From contig BSBM01001138.1 of NCBI GenBank assembly GCA_027924585.1, positions 6,992,001 to 7,056,000 on the forward strand: a stretch of 64,000 nucleotides of DNA, read 5' to 3'. The notes beneath the pieces were generated by a model. It made no database searches and had not been told where the DNA came from. It saw nothing but the letters and a program-made list of their open reading frames with translations. Position 1 is the stretch's first letter. Each line of letters begins with the position of its first letter. Made by a program: the position numbers and the translations under genes. Source of the DNA: Larix kaempferi (lineage: Eukaryota; Streptophyta; Pinopsida; Pinales; Pinaceae). This document shows, one piece after another, positions 33,935-44,696 of the stretch.

Positions 33935-34489
33935 CACAACCAATCCAAATTCACCCTATTTTGAAAACCCCATAATTTAGCACAATTGTAGAGCTCACTT
34001 TGAACTTGTATCAATCGTTTGTCAATATTGAATGCCTTAGCCACTTTGAGTCATCCATTATATATATGAGTCTTTCCAAGCTCTTACAAGCTCCTTGATT
34101 CTAAGGTGGACCCAAATGTCTGCATCCAATTTTCCTTCCTTTGGTGACTTCCATTCATTAGCCATTTGCATATTCAAATGTGCCCCGCAAGTATGTACAT
34201 CATGAATATGCTTAATGCCTACATGCTCACAAGTGAACTTGTTGCAAGGATCATCACATGTGTTCCTACAAGTGTGCTTGGATTTTCCTAGGCCTCATAT
34301 TTGAATCATACACCCAAGGCACCTCCAAGTCTATAGAGGCACAACATGAATGGTTCACTACTACGTTCATCTCTTAGACTAATGACATATGGGATTGTGA
34401 TCTTCCTCGACGACCCTCCATTCCACCCAAAAGTGTGCCTATTGTTGGTTGTATGCGAAGATCTTACATCCTTCCCCACCTAATGTATT

Positions 34490-35585
34490 TCCATCCTAGC
34501 ACTTTCCTAAGTTCCCTAACTAGGTTATGCTTCTCGAACTCTCAAATATTATCTTCATATTGCCACAATACTTCCTTCATTTCCCAATTATTCTCTCTGG
34601 TTCTACCCTTCTAGTTGACAAAGTACTCTTTCCTTTTCTTCTTGTTGAAGCGTGCAATCCTATGTGCAAGTACCTTGTCCACTTCCAACTCTGGTATGTC
34701 TACGATCATTGCAAGGGGTCTGGATGGTGCAACTCTGCTAAGATTTCCTTCTTCAATCCTACAAAACTTCAATTGAATGATTGGAAAATCAGATGGTGAA
34801 ATTTCATGTGTTATGGAAGCTCCAATTTGTAAGTGACATTTCCAATCTTCTCTAGTACCTTGAATGACCCTTCAAACCGTCGCAACAAATCAATTGACAT
34901 GCCACTTGGTGGCTTGCACTACTCTTTTCTCAACTTAAGCAAGACCAAGCCATTTTCTTTGAAATCTACCTTTCTCCTATCACAATTTTCCCAACACTTC
35001 ATCCTTTCTATTGCATTTGTCAATTGAACGTGATCCATCTCCAATTTTCCTTGTCATCCCTTCATGAACCCCAAGTTCGATGGGTTCTACCCATAGTAGC
35101 CTTGTATAACTGCGTGGGGAGCTAGTGACTACTGCTAGTTTTCCAACTTGAATGCACTATATCCTATCATAGAACTCTTTTGCACATTTTAATCGAACTG
35201 GGTTGCATCCAACAGCTCTAGCTAATTTTATTGGTCTACATGAACAAAATTCCTTAGCTAGTCCTCTAAAACATTGTTTATATGTTTTGTTGTATTGATC
35301 TGTAGATGATAACTCGAACTCATTAGTATCTTGGTACCAAGTTTGAACAACTCTGTCCAAAACCTTCCCATGAACCTTGTGTCCCTATTTGACACAATGC
35401 TTAATGGTAGACCCCATAACTTCACAATATTCTTGAAAAAAAACTTTTCAACTTCCTTTGTGACACAAGACACCTTCATTGGTATGAACTTGACATACTT
35501 GGAAATATGTCAATAACCACAAAACCTCATTGTATCTTTGTGAATCTGACAATTGAGTGATGAAGTCCATGGAGACACTTTCCTA
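34490..35585 (-). pseudogene. Second chromovirus remnant: integrase core to chromodomain
   Basis: Reading the minus strand from 35585 there is an integrase core with SMDFITQL, then GLPLSIVSNRDTRFMGRFW and MSSSYHLQINTT, the D,D,E region of Ty3/gypsy integrase. A C-terminal segment (RFEGSFKVLEKIGN, then TYKLELP) follows. A chromodomain-like stretch comes last (EYFVN, stop, KG, then EVLWQYEDN, 34720-34520). Stops and frameshifts are frequent. The sequence is clearly different from copies A-D, so it is another chromovirus family whose 5' part has been lost. It lies wholly within segment T. Confidence 0.82.
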
Positions 35586-35885
35586 AGGTCTATTTGGCAT
35601 CAATAACGGTTGTAGTGGACCAACCTGTATACGAACCTTGTATTTGAGGGGGTGAAAGAAAAAAAGAGGCGCCAAGACAGAGACTAAAATTGACACCTGA
35701 GATAGTGAAACCCAATACTATGCCAGGGTGCAATATGACCTGAAGCAAGGAGAGTAACCTAAAGCAAAGAGTGTGACCTACAGCAAGGATCAATATGTGA
35801 AATGCTTTGAGGTCATTGTTCATAAAATATCCAAAAAAGTCTGAACAATTTGGTGTCAAATGGGATTATCACTTCCCACTGTCAT

Positions 35886-36183
35886 CTTATAACTCAACCG
35901 ATTTTGAATATTTACAGTGGAAACAACGAAAGAATGTTGTACGTTCTACCACTGGATGCTTTGGTATTTTGGTTCTCTCTGTCCTGCTGGTTCACTTTGC
36001 AACACAGGGCATGCAGCTCACATCTGTAATACATCTTATAACTCAACCAATTTTGAATATTTCCATTGGAAACAACGAAAGAATGTTGTACGTTCTGCCA
36101 CTAGATGCTTTGGTATTTTGGTTCTCTCTGTTTGCTGGTTCACTTTGCAACGCAGGGCATGCGACTCACATCTGTAATACGTT
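35886..36183 (+). repeat. Two-copy tandem duplication, 149-bp unit
   Basis: CTTATAACTCAACC starts at 35886 and 36035. The two units are nearly identical, including GAAAGAATGTTGTACGTTCT and GGGCATGC. Because 149 is not a multiple of three, the open frames crossing it change frame between units and are not taken as genes. Confidence 0.85.
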
Positions 36184-38335
36184 TGATATTGACTCCTAGT
36201 CTCTCATTTTGCTCCTTTTTCACATTATGATTTCGCATCTTTCCAACAACATTTCCCAATAGGATTTTGACGGAATCCGAGAAGAATTTTTTAAATTCTC
36301 AGAAATTACTATTGAAATTGCTTAATCAGGATGACCTAGGGTATTCAAGGCTGTTGAATTCATTTATACATTCAAAACCACAATTTGAATAGAACAGAAA
36401 ACAAAATTTTATGAAAAAAGAATTGCTAGATTCCGACCAAAATTTCATTGGAAAAGTGAAATCTTCACACGGTTTTTTACTTAATTGAACATTTTTATAT
36501 CCTTACCAGGTTTCTTTTGTTTTCTTCCCCAATAGTTCTCAATCTATTTACTTTATCTTGCTCATTTTTCCCATTACGAGTCTTCATCTTTAGAATAGAT
36601 GTCAATGTCTACTAAATAGGGTGAAGTGATAAACAATTGTACTTCTACTTACCAATGTAGAATTTATTATTACCGATATGTTTAGGAGGAATTTATTTTG
36701 AGGCTTAGAATCGACTCATATGTCGCAGATATCTAATGCTCGATCTAAGTTTTATCTAATTCCTCGAGAAATGAGAAATAATACTTTATTCCAATCTAGT
36801 TTATTATTAGAGAAGTATGCCCTCTTTAAAACTTAAAACATCAACAAAAAATACAAGTTCATGATCTACCTTTATGCCGTTGAAATGAACATTGTGTTCT
36901 ATTAATTAAAGCAATAAACCACTTGAAATATTCAATCCTTCAGATGTTATTCCATTTTTTGTAATTATGTTGGCGCCAACTTATTTGGTTGGTAATATAT
37001 CAATTGCCTTGTGAACAAGTTATCATGGTCGGGGAAGGTCATATGGAAGTACATTTATATTATCTTTAGCCAATGACTTCGATATTTAAGGAATATTGCT
37101 TAATTGGGAAGGTAGTGGCTTGTATCAACAAATTTTCGCATCCATTGGTTATTGACAACAAGGGATTCTAATTTGTCATCAATCTCAATATATTACCCCT
37201 TAAAAAAATTGGGTTCTTGAAGACCCTTAGATATTGGAAGACCCTTAGATGTTGGGTCTTCATATAATTCGCACATTGATATATTCAAAAATTTATTTTA
37301 ATTATATTTTTGGTTAAAATTTAAATCTTTTTTCTTGTCTCCACTTGTATAATTTGTATGGATAACAACTACCTAGTTAATAGTTTTTTTAGTAATTCTA
37401 GTATGCTTAATGCATACACTTCCGTGGTTCTATTCATAAATTTATTTTGATGTCATTTATGGTTAATATTCAAGTCTTGCATGGTGTATCCACTTGTACA
37501 ATTTGTACGGATAGTTATGGCATTGACAATCATATTTTAGTAATTGTGGTGTGTTTCATGTATACACTCTCGTGGTTCTATTTGTAATTAGTGCACTTTA
37601 TTACCTTCAAGTATTAGAAATGTGACAAATATGTAATGATACAAGATTGTGAATTGTTTAAACATCAATAGTTTGTTTCTAGCTATTGGAAAGTTATCTT
37701 TGTTGCACAAAAGAAAAATCAAATATGTTACCATATTTGATGTATAATTTTATTGGTCTTTGTAGCACCATGAATGGATAGGTCTTTGCAATCCCCCAGG
37801 ACTCCTATACAAAGACTTGTTTCAGGTATATATAACTATGTTTAGGTTTCTATACCATTTGTTAGTTTGAATCATCATAGGGTACAAAAATTTGACATAA
37901 AGACAATCCCAATCCGTTAGAGGGCACAATTGTGATCGACTTTTTCAATGATTTCTCAAATAGATAATCAACCAACTTAGTTGGAAACATGCTACATCCA
38001 GAGTCTAATTGCATGCAATTAAAATGCTTACAAACTTTAGATTTTTATGGGTTTTTGGATACATTCAAAATGTTCAAAATATCATTTATCCAAGGAAGGG
38101 TTTGCTAAATTTCCATGAAAATAATAAAAAAATTAATTAAAGCATAAATAAAATCAAAATTTTAATAAGCTTTGTTTCTTGATTATATCTTTTAGGAGTA
38201 GAATAACCGGATAGTATTTTTCCTTTGCATATTATAAATTTGATAGATATTGTTTTAATTGCAGTATTAACTCATATTTTAACTATATTATCTTTAATTT
38301 TCTAAAGGCGGGGACTATGCTGCTCGCAGCTCTTG
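36184..38335. other. Segment T, AT-rich right part, no gene seen
   Basis: About 2.1 kb without open frames of note. Two loosely similar blocks near 37300-37430 and 37470-37590 both carry AATTTGTA followed by GATA and CGTGGTTCTAT, suggesting an old duplication of roughly 160 bp. Confidence 0.5.
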
Positions 38336-38816
38336 TTTAATTATAAATGGTCTCGATAACGGGGTATTTCCATCTTTAAAGGATGGTTCTAGTTTTTTCC
38401 AACATATTTAAGAAATTTCAGTGCAAAATATTATATTGGATTGTACTTATGCACAAATCACGAACCTCCTAGTGGGCTTGAATGTATTTAATCTTACCCC
38501 ATGACCTCCCAAAATACCATGGTAGATGGTTGATGAAACCATTTATACTAAAAAGCTTGTGCATATATACGTGTTATTATAATTATTAAGATCAAGTGCA
38601 AATTATCAATATTTTCGATCAAATGAGCAACCTCGAGTTTTTTAATCTAAATTTATTCAAATTAAATTTTATTATTATTTTTTTTAAATCTAATTTATTG
38701 AAATAATAATTAAAAATTGTTATATATATTCTAAATGAATGAATTATGATCATAATTTTGTTAAAAATATTTACATTTAATTATTGATAACCTTTTACAA
38801 TAAAAAATAAAATAAA
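38336..38816 (-). repeat. L block before copy C
   Basis: Matches 25393-25870 and 59110-59593 (AATTATAAATGGTCTCGATA start, AAAAATAAAATAAA end). It joins GCATGGAGTT of copy C at the same base as in copies B and D. Confidence 0.82.
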
Positions 38817-40769
38817 GCATGGAGTTCATAGAAGACAACCTGTTGAAGATCTGTGCTCTAGGCAAGCATTAGATGACCCTTGTATCTCAAGGAAGCACCA
38901 TCCCAAGAGTAATGTAGTACAATAGAAGGGTTGTTGGCCAACCGTTGGATGATTTGAGATAATGAGGAGTCATTGACATAGCCTAGTTGAACAGATTGCA
39001 ACCAATTTGGAACATGCATAGAAATAGCTAAAAGAGAAACTTGGTCATCAAATGTGCGAGAAAGAGCATCCACCACCAGATTGTCCTTACCCTTCTTGTA
39101 AGTGATCTCATAGTCATAACCCATGAGTTTTATAACCCATTTATGTTGTGCTAGGGAGGAGACCCATTGTTTCAGGACACTATGGTGATCAATCTTGATG
39201 CATAAATAATTCCCTAATAAGTGTGGCCACCACTTCTGTACTGCATGCAAAATAGTCATCATTTCCTTCTCATATGTAGAGGCAGCTAAATTATTACCGG
39301 AAAGGGATATTGAAGGTGGAAATCCCACGGGTTCAGCAAATACACATGCATATCTATCTAAAATTTGTTATAGATCCAAAGGAGTAGTGGAGACCATTGA
39401 TGGGTGCATCTAAATAGAATGGAGCTGAGCGACGACACCATGTGAATTCTTCTTAAGGATTGTTTCCATGCGATGTGAACTGATGATGCAGAGAGACCCT
39501 GGTTGTAAGCCCATCAATGTGTGTTTTTTTCCATTGACTCAAAAATGCATCCAAAGTTCAGCAAAATCCCATAAGATGGGGCCAAGTGTGCGTAACCATT
39601 GAGCACCCAAAATCACATCACATCCACCTAAGGCCAAGGCAAACATGTCGGAGCGTAGGTTATAATCTCCCATAGAGATATGCACATTGCGACACTTCCC
39701 TTTGCAAGGTAAGGTGCCCACATTGGCAATCATGACTTCAAAGTTGGAGCAAGGATGGACAAAACAATCATCATGTCTGGCAATCCAAGGGTAAATGAAG
39801 TTATGAGTGCCACCAGAATCAATGAGTATTGTAAGAGGGAGCTTCTTGAAGTAACCCCTAACCCGCATTGTTTGTGGGGTGGTGACTTCGGTTAAAGCAT
39901 GGAGAGATATATCTGGGTGGTCGACCTAAGACGGAGGGTCAACAGGCGGCTGTTGAATGTCGACCGGATCATCTATTGTATCTGGAGCTGCTTCACCAAG
40001 GTCAGAGGTAGGCGGAGAATCCACATCCAAGAGATAGAGATTTTTATCAACACATCTATGTCCCCAAGTGAATTTCTCATCACAATTATAAAAAAACCCC
40101 ATTTTCTCTATGTGCCCGCATCTCTGCTTTAGACAAATGCTTGATAGTGGTTGGTCGAGGAGCTGGCGTGATGGGAGGTTGTTTGGAAACCATATTTCTG
40201 AATGGAACAAAAGTGGATTTGGAGCGTTGTTGGGCTATGATCTTTTCCTCCGCCAAATTAGCCAACCCTATGAATTCCATCATTGTGTTGGGATAGAAAA
40301 TTTTAACCTCAGATCGGATTGCATCCTTTAGACCACTGGTAAAACAAATCCTGTAGAATTCATCAAACAATCCTTCTGTGTGATTGGCCAATTTCTAAAA
40401 TTATGTCTGATACTCTCTCATAGTGTCAATTTGGTGAAGTTTAGTGAGCGCTCCTGTGAAGTCATCAAAAGCACTAGGACCAAATCGTTACAAAAGGAGT
40501 TGGAAAAAATATGTCCATTTTGGCTCTTCATGAGCCTTGATGTACCAACGGTACCATTGAAGGGCTTCTTATTCCAAATGAAAGGATGAAAGTGGAACTT
40601 TGTTGACATCAAAAGTATTATGCAGATTGAAATATTGTTATTCCCGGTATATCCATCCAGTCATATCATTACCATTGAAGCGATGAAAACCAAGCTTTGG
40701 CCCACGAAAATTGCTAGAAGAAGAGAACCTAGTGTGTGCAGAAGACTTTGGATGTCATTTATTGTTCAT
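38817..40769 (-). pseudogene. Chromovirus gag-pol copy C, with native 5' leader
   Basis: ATG at 40769, then the shared gag including the TAA at 40571-40569. A knuckle-like CDEKFTWGHRC lies in frame 40210-39926, followed by protease (IDSGGTHNFIY, so the signature aspartates are partly changed), a pre-RT segment (LALGGCDVILGAQWL), and a short junction lacking RT before AASTYEKEMMTILHAVQKW of RNase H. It stops at base 38817 within the integrase HHCC region. Unlike A, B and D it is preceded on its 5' side by a real leader, PBS and LTR, so this is the true 5' half of the inserted element. Confidence 0.86.
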
Positions 40770-41420
40770 GGTTGAATGCTCAAGATGTGATATTTATGGC
40801 TTCAGGAAGTGGAATTTGGGATAGGGTCCCCAGGAATGAAAAATGCAGAATGGGATTGCAAGGGAGTCAGTGAATTTTCTAGGGAAACAGAGTTAAAACA
40901 AGGAAGATATGGTGAATTTTTTTTTTTTTTTTTTTTTCCAGAATGGATCTGCAACCGCTCGGAATTGATCTACAACAGTTCTAGATAGATGTAATCTACT
41001 ATTTATCAGCTGAAAATAGATATGGACCCCAGGTATGTTCGTCTTCCTAATGGTTCGTGGGAGTCACTCGGCCAACAATGTTGTCTAATGGCTTGTGTAT
41101 TGGGGCAGTACCCCTCACTCCATGGCTCAATTAAAACTGATAACCGATTTGCCACAAACGGCAGCTCTTGGTTTACCTCATGGGTGGGAACTAATCAATT
41201 AGGTAGGGGTCGTTGCCCTTTTCATTGGCAGGTCCTCTCAATGGTCTAAATACTTCGGCGTTCCTGTGGTACTCCTCACAATGATTTTTAGGGATATGCC
41301 CAAGTACTTCCCACAGTTAAGCGGATAGGGATTATTCCCATATCCGAACTTGCAATTGAAAGGAACAATATAGATGCGAAAAAAAATTTGGTAGAAATTC
41401 CAACCAACGAGCCCAAGAAA
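40770..41420 (-). other. Chromovirus 5' leader, non-coding
   Basis: Sequence between PBS and gag. A run of about 24 T (40918-40937 and neighbours) lies next to CCAGAATGGA, after which A, B and D switch to block R. The leader itself has no counterpart elsewhere in the window. Confidence 0.65.
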
Positions 41421-41434
41421 GTGCTATGATACCA
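41421..41434 (-). other. Primer binding site of chromovirus composite
   Basis: The minus strand reads TGGTATCATAGCAC two bases after the LTR end, an initiator-methionine-tRNA-like PBS. Confidence 0.82.
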
Positions 41435-41436
41435 GA

Positions 41437-41785
41437 TGTGAGGAACCTCCATCAATTAATTAATGAAAATGCATGATATATAAAAAATAACAGAACACAG
41501 AAGAGATTTATTGATCGTGGGCCACTTCGAGGGGGAAACCTCCTTTGATCAAGCTCAATACAAATAACTCGTGGATTCCTTCATTGGCCTCAACACGTAC
41601 TTATATACTAAGTCTATGTGCCAATACTATGGATCAATACCATGGAACACATAATACTATGGGCTAATAAAAACTATGGATCAATACCATGGAACATATA
41701 TACTATGGGATGACTTACAAATCATATGCATCCATCAACAATATACTAACAAAGTAAAGAAAAGGGTTGACATGGATTCATAACA
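41437..41785 (-). repeat. 5' LTR of chromovirus composite
   Basis: 349 bp, same length as 21070-21418, and similar throughout with scattered substitutions. TATATAAG at 41607-41600 and AATAAA at 41512-41507 are conserved. Confidence 0.88.
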
Positions 41786-41934
41786 TCGCCATCGGCTTAC
41801 TTCCTTTTCTTCCCAATAGTAGAAATAGATCCTTTTGATATAGATAGTCCTCCATTTGCACCTTCCAGAACTAGTCGTTTTGGCCGTTAAATTTCTTGAC
41901 CCTAAACTTTCCTTTTTTTGCCATTTCTCCCTCT
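41786..41934 (-). pseudogene. Copia gag, N-terminal fragment
   Basis: Starting at ATG 41934 the minus strand gives a copia gag N-terminus: KKFNGQND, a stop codon, FWKVQMEDYLYQKDLFLLL, then GSKPMA at the junction with the chromovirus LTR. The frame continues at 21064 after the composite is removed. One in-frame TAG lies where an aromatic residue is usual. Confidence 0.82.
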
Positions 41935-41984
41935 CAAACTAGGAACCCTTATTTCCTGTGATTTTATGCGCCAAATAGGCCTTT

Positions 41985-41997
41985 GGATATGATACCA
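41985..41997 (-). other. Primer binding site of copia element
   Basis: The minus strand reads TGGTATCATATCC two bases after the LTR end TCTAACA. Confidence 0.78.
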
Positions 41998-41999
41998 AT

Positions 42000-42382
42000 T
42001 GTTAGAAAAACAAGATCAAATAACAATAGCATAAAATAAGATGCAGAAATAAAACACATAAACACAATACCAGAGAGACGCCAATATACATGGTTCACCC
42101 AATATGGGTTATGTCCAAGGAGAAATTTCCATTCCTTTCATTATACCATCCAACAAAATGAAGGGATACAACCCACATCACATCCACTACAACTTACTCT
42201 TCACTCTCTCACAGTCTTTCTCACACAATCACAGATATCCCTTTTCACAATACTCTGCAACCACAATACATTTATCTCATACATAATGAGGGTTTCCTTC
42301 TAAGGATAAAATCCCTAACATAACTTCCACCGTCAGATCTAAGATATAATGAATGGTTCAGATTGACTATGAAATTACAACA
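42000..42382 (-). repeat. 5' LTR of copia element
   Basis: On the minus strand it ends TTCTAACA directly before the PBS. A start at TGTTGTAATTTC (42382) gives a TG...CA LTR of 383 bp. The outer boundary is less certain than the inner one because the matching 3' LTR is not in the window. Confidence 0.65.
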
Positions 42383-42426
42383 TTTTACAAGGCAATACAA
42401 AAATTATTTCGGGGTGCTGCCCTTGG

Positions 42427-44046
42427 TGTAATGTCCCCATTTTGACCCCTTTGTATTAAATCGTAAATGATGTAAATATTGTAATTTAATCATGGTGTGG
42501 AGCTCAAGGCCAAGGCCCCACCATTGATTTAGCGTTTCATGTATCGGAAATTAAAAATAGATGCCTATGGTTCTTGTGCGAGATGGGCACAATGTAAATA
42601 AGACATCATGTAAATACGAATTTTAATGGAAAAACCCCAACTAGCTATGCAATCCAACAAAAGAGATGGGGCATGATTCTACAAGGAAAAGGGGGGGGGG
42701 GATTATTCAAACCATTGAGCCAATGGTATTAATCCATGTGTCAATGGGGAAACCCATAAACCACCAACTACCCATTTTGTCTCATGCACCCAATCATTTA
42801 ATTCTTCCAAAGATTGGTTGGGGCAGTTATTGCCTTGGAAATGAAGAAGTATGGCAGCCAATTTCGTGCATGGGCAAGCTATCAACCTGGAAATTCGTGT
42901 TTTTGCTTGTTGGGCAAGAAAACACCCACGAAATGGTGCCCAAATCCATTCTGAATAGGGGGGTCTTCACTCATTCACGCAGTGGGAGCTAGCTGGGTCT
43001 TTCCCTACACGTTTTTCATCCAAATCCTGCATTTTTCCATGCCTGGGAGTTCGTTTTTGCATATGCAGTAGCCTGGGAGAGAAGGGCCACATTTTGGGGA
43101 CTATATGGAGGTTGTTTTTGCCCTTGAATGTCCAAGGACGTTTTTTTCTAAAAACGGATTTGGCTTCCTGGGTTGTTCACCAACTTACCATTTCGTTTTT
43201 GTGGGTTCCCACGTTTTTCTAAGTTAGCTGAAACCCCATCTCATGCATCTTACTGTAAAAACGTTTTATCCTGCCCCAAAATTGTGTTCTGCTGTTGTGT
43301 GCATCCTCGTTTTTGGTTTGAACCTGTGAGCTGTAGTTTTGGAGTGGTAGTGGACAGAAGTGGCTTGATAAACCTAGTGGGGGAGACAACCTCTCAAGAA
43401 GATCAAGAGGGCTTTGGTTACTCTTCTATGCATACCCTGAGAGCACTAGATAGGGAAGGTATGGCTTGAGGGACTGTACAGCAGTGAAAAGAATACTTCC
43501 TTGTGCTGGGTGTGTAGGTATTGTGGGTGCCAAGCTAGATAGATCTTTCAAGGTTATCCCTGGCTCTGTGCTGGAGCTCACTAGCTTAGCAATTCTTCCC
43601 TTCCATGTCCTAGCAGCCTGATAAACCCAATTGCAGATTGGCTTGGCTCATCTTGGTGTATGCTTGGCTATGTGTGAGTCTGTTGTACCCTGGTTCCTTG
43701 TAGAGATCATGCCCAGCTCGGGGGTGGCAGTGGTGCTTAGAGATTGAGGAGCACACTGGCCTACGGTTGGGTGGAACGTTGAAGTGGCATAGCCAGTTGC
43801 GTGGGACTACTTTCGTATAAGATAAGTATTCTCTTGTGTTAAATTGCAATTATCATTTGATGAATATTATGAATTTATGTGGATGTGTTGAATGAATTTA
43901 ATTCCGCTGTGTTTCCTTATAATTTTACATTTCCATATGAATTTGTATACTGTGTGAATGCTTGGTTAAATTTTTATGGGGCTAGATGCCCGGATTGAGC
44001 ACTACGTCCTCTCTATCGTGATGGTATGGTAGGAGGGGACATTACA
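42427..44046 (+). mobile_element. Solo LTR with 5-bp target duplication
   Basis: 1620 bp from TGTAATGTCCCC to GGGGACATTACA, a perfect 12-bp inverted repeat. It is flanked by CTTGG at 42422-42426 and 44047-44051. Blocks shared with the gag-only elements (GTGGAGCTCAAGGCCAAGG near the start, then GGTTGGG followed by GGAACGTTGAAG, and a GATAAGTATTCT block) show the same LTR superfamily. Removing it restores a continuous flank. No coding region was recognised. A run of eleven G is at about 42690. Confidence 0.88.
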
Positions 44047-44292
44047 CTTGGACCCTCCAACCTGGGGGAGCGGTCCTTCCCATTGGGATGAGTGTACAGT
44101 CCACCTGCACAACATATAAAGATGGGGTACAAACATGGTTGAACAACAAGATCTCTAAATCAAGAAGATAATCAGTCTCCACAACCAACACCATGCTCAC
44201 ATTTAGTGTAGATTATGTGTATTTTGTACATAGAAATTGGTATGTAAAACCTAAATAAATAAATAAAATTGAAATATACTAATCCCAATAAT
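44047..44292. other. Short flank between solo LTR and LINE, no gene seen
   Basis: Unique-looking sequence that continues, across the solo LTR, from 42383-42421, and across the LINE into 50763 onward. Confidence 0.5.
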
Positions 44293-44308
44293 AACATTGT
44301 TTAATTGG
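44293..44308. repeat. LINE target-site duplication, left
   Basis: AACATTGTTTAATTGG, repeated exactly at 50747-50762 after the LINE poly(A). Confidence 0.92.
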
Positions 44309-44696
44309 CGAAAATTCGGAGAGGGAGAAGGGAGCTCCAAGAACATGATGATCTCATGAAGTACGTTAAACTCTGGAGATTACTGTTACAGGTGCTAAAT
44401 CCTTGGGGAGGTTTTGGTTTCAGATAGCCGAAGAATTGCATGGGAAGTTCTTGGAGCTGAGCTGATTTTTAGGAGATGGCGAGCAGTACTTCGAGGTTCC
44501 TGGGAGGGCCAGCCCTGTCAGGGATCGGCCAGCCATGAAGATCTGGGAGAGTGATAGGTTTTTTGGAATGTAATTACCACTCTCGCGGGCATGGTTTTTT
44601 TATTGTTTTTTTGGCTGGTGGGCAGTATGATTTGCCTGGGGATTGGAGCTTAGAAGATTGGTGACGTTTAGGGTTCGGGTGAAGTTCTCTTCTGCC

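Larger units (their letters stand above)
28454..38335. other. Segment T: 9.9-kb insertion between R and L carrying gene fragments
   Basis: R and L are contiguous at 25392/25393 and 59109/59110 but separated by this segment here. Its first 1.65 kb is repeated at 62362-64000. The left end is a hairpin. The right end carries GGCGGGGACTAT, close to GGCGGAGACTAT at the left end, then a short inverted repeat GCTGC TC GCAGC near 38319-38330. Inside are a three-exon gene fragment, an exon-like frame, a transporter pseudogene with an intron, two short tandem duplications and a chromovirus relic. The content resembles a transduplicating DNA element, but its class is not established. Confidence 0.65.
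21070..41785 (-). mobile_element. Chromovirus (Ty3/gypsy) composite with repeated gag-pol tracts
   Basis: On the minus strand it has a 5' LTR (41785-41437), a PBS (41434-41421), a leader and gag-pol copy C (40769-38817). Then come L, T, R, copy B, an L-R block, copy A (24555-21475), a polypurine tract and a 3' LTR (21418-21070). The LTRs are both 349 bp, start TGTTA and end CTCACA. A C-terminal chromodomain-like segment in copy A places it among the chromoviruses. The flanks on both sides are copia gag. The simplest reading is one inserted element later expanded by a large internal event, because only copy A holds the 3' end of pol and only copy C holds the 5' leader. Confidence 0.78.

Noticed and set aside
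35807-36199. 130-codon plus-strand frame with repeated segments
   Set aside because: It spans the 149-bp tandem duplication, whose unit length is not a multiple of three, so the two halves are read in different frames.
28454-38335. Segment T as a Helitron
   Set aside because: A terminal hairpin and gene capture fit, and CTAA follows the hairpin on the minus strand, but a matching 5' TC end and an A/T insertion point are not demonstrated and the hairpin lies too close to the end. Class left open.
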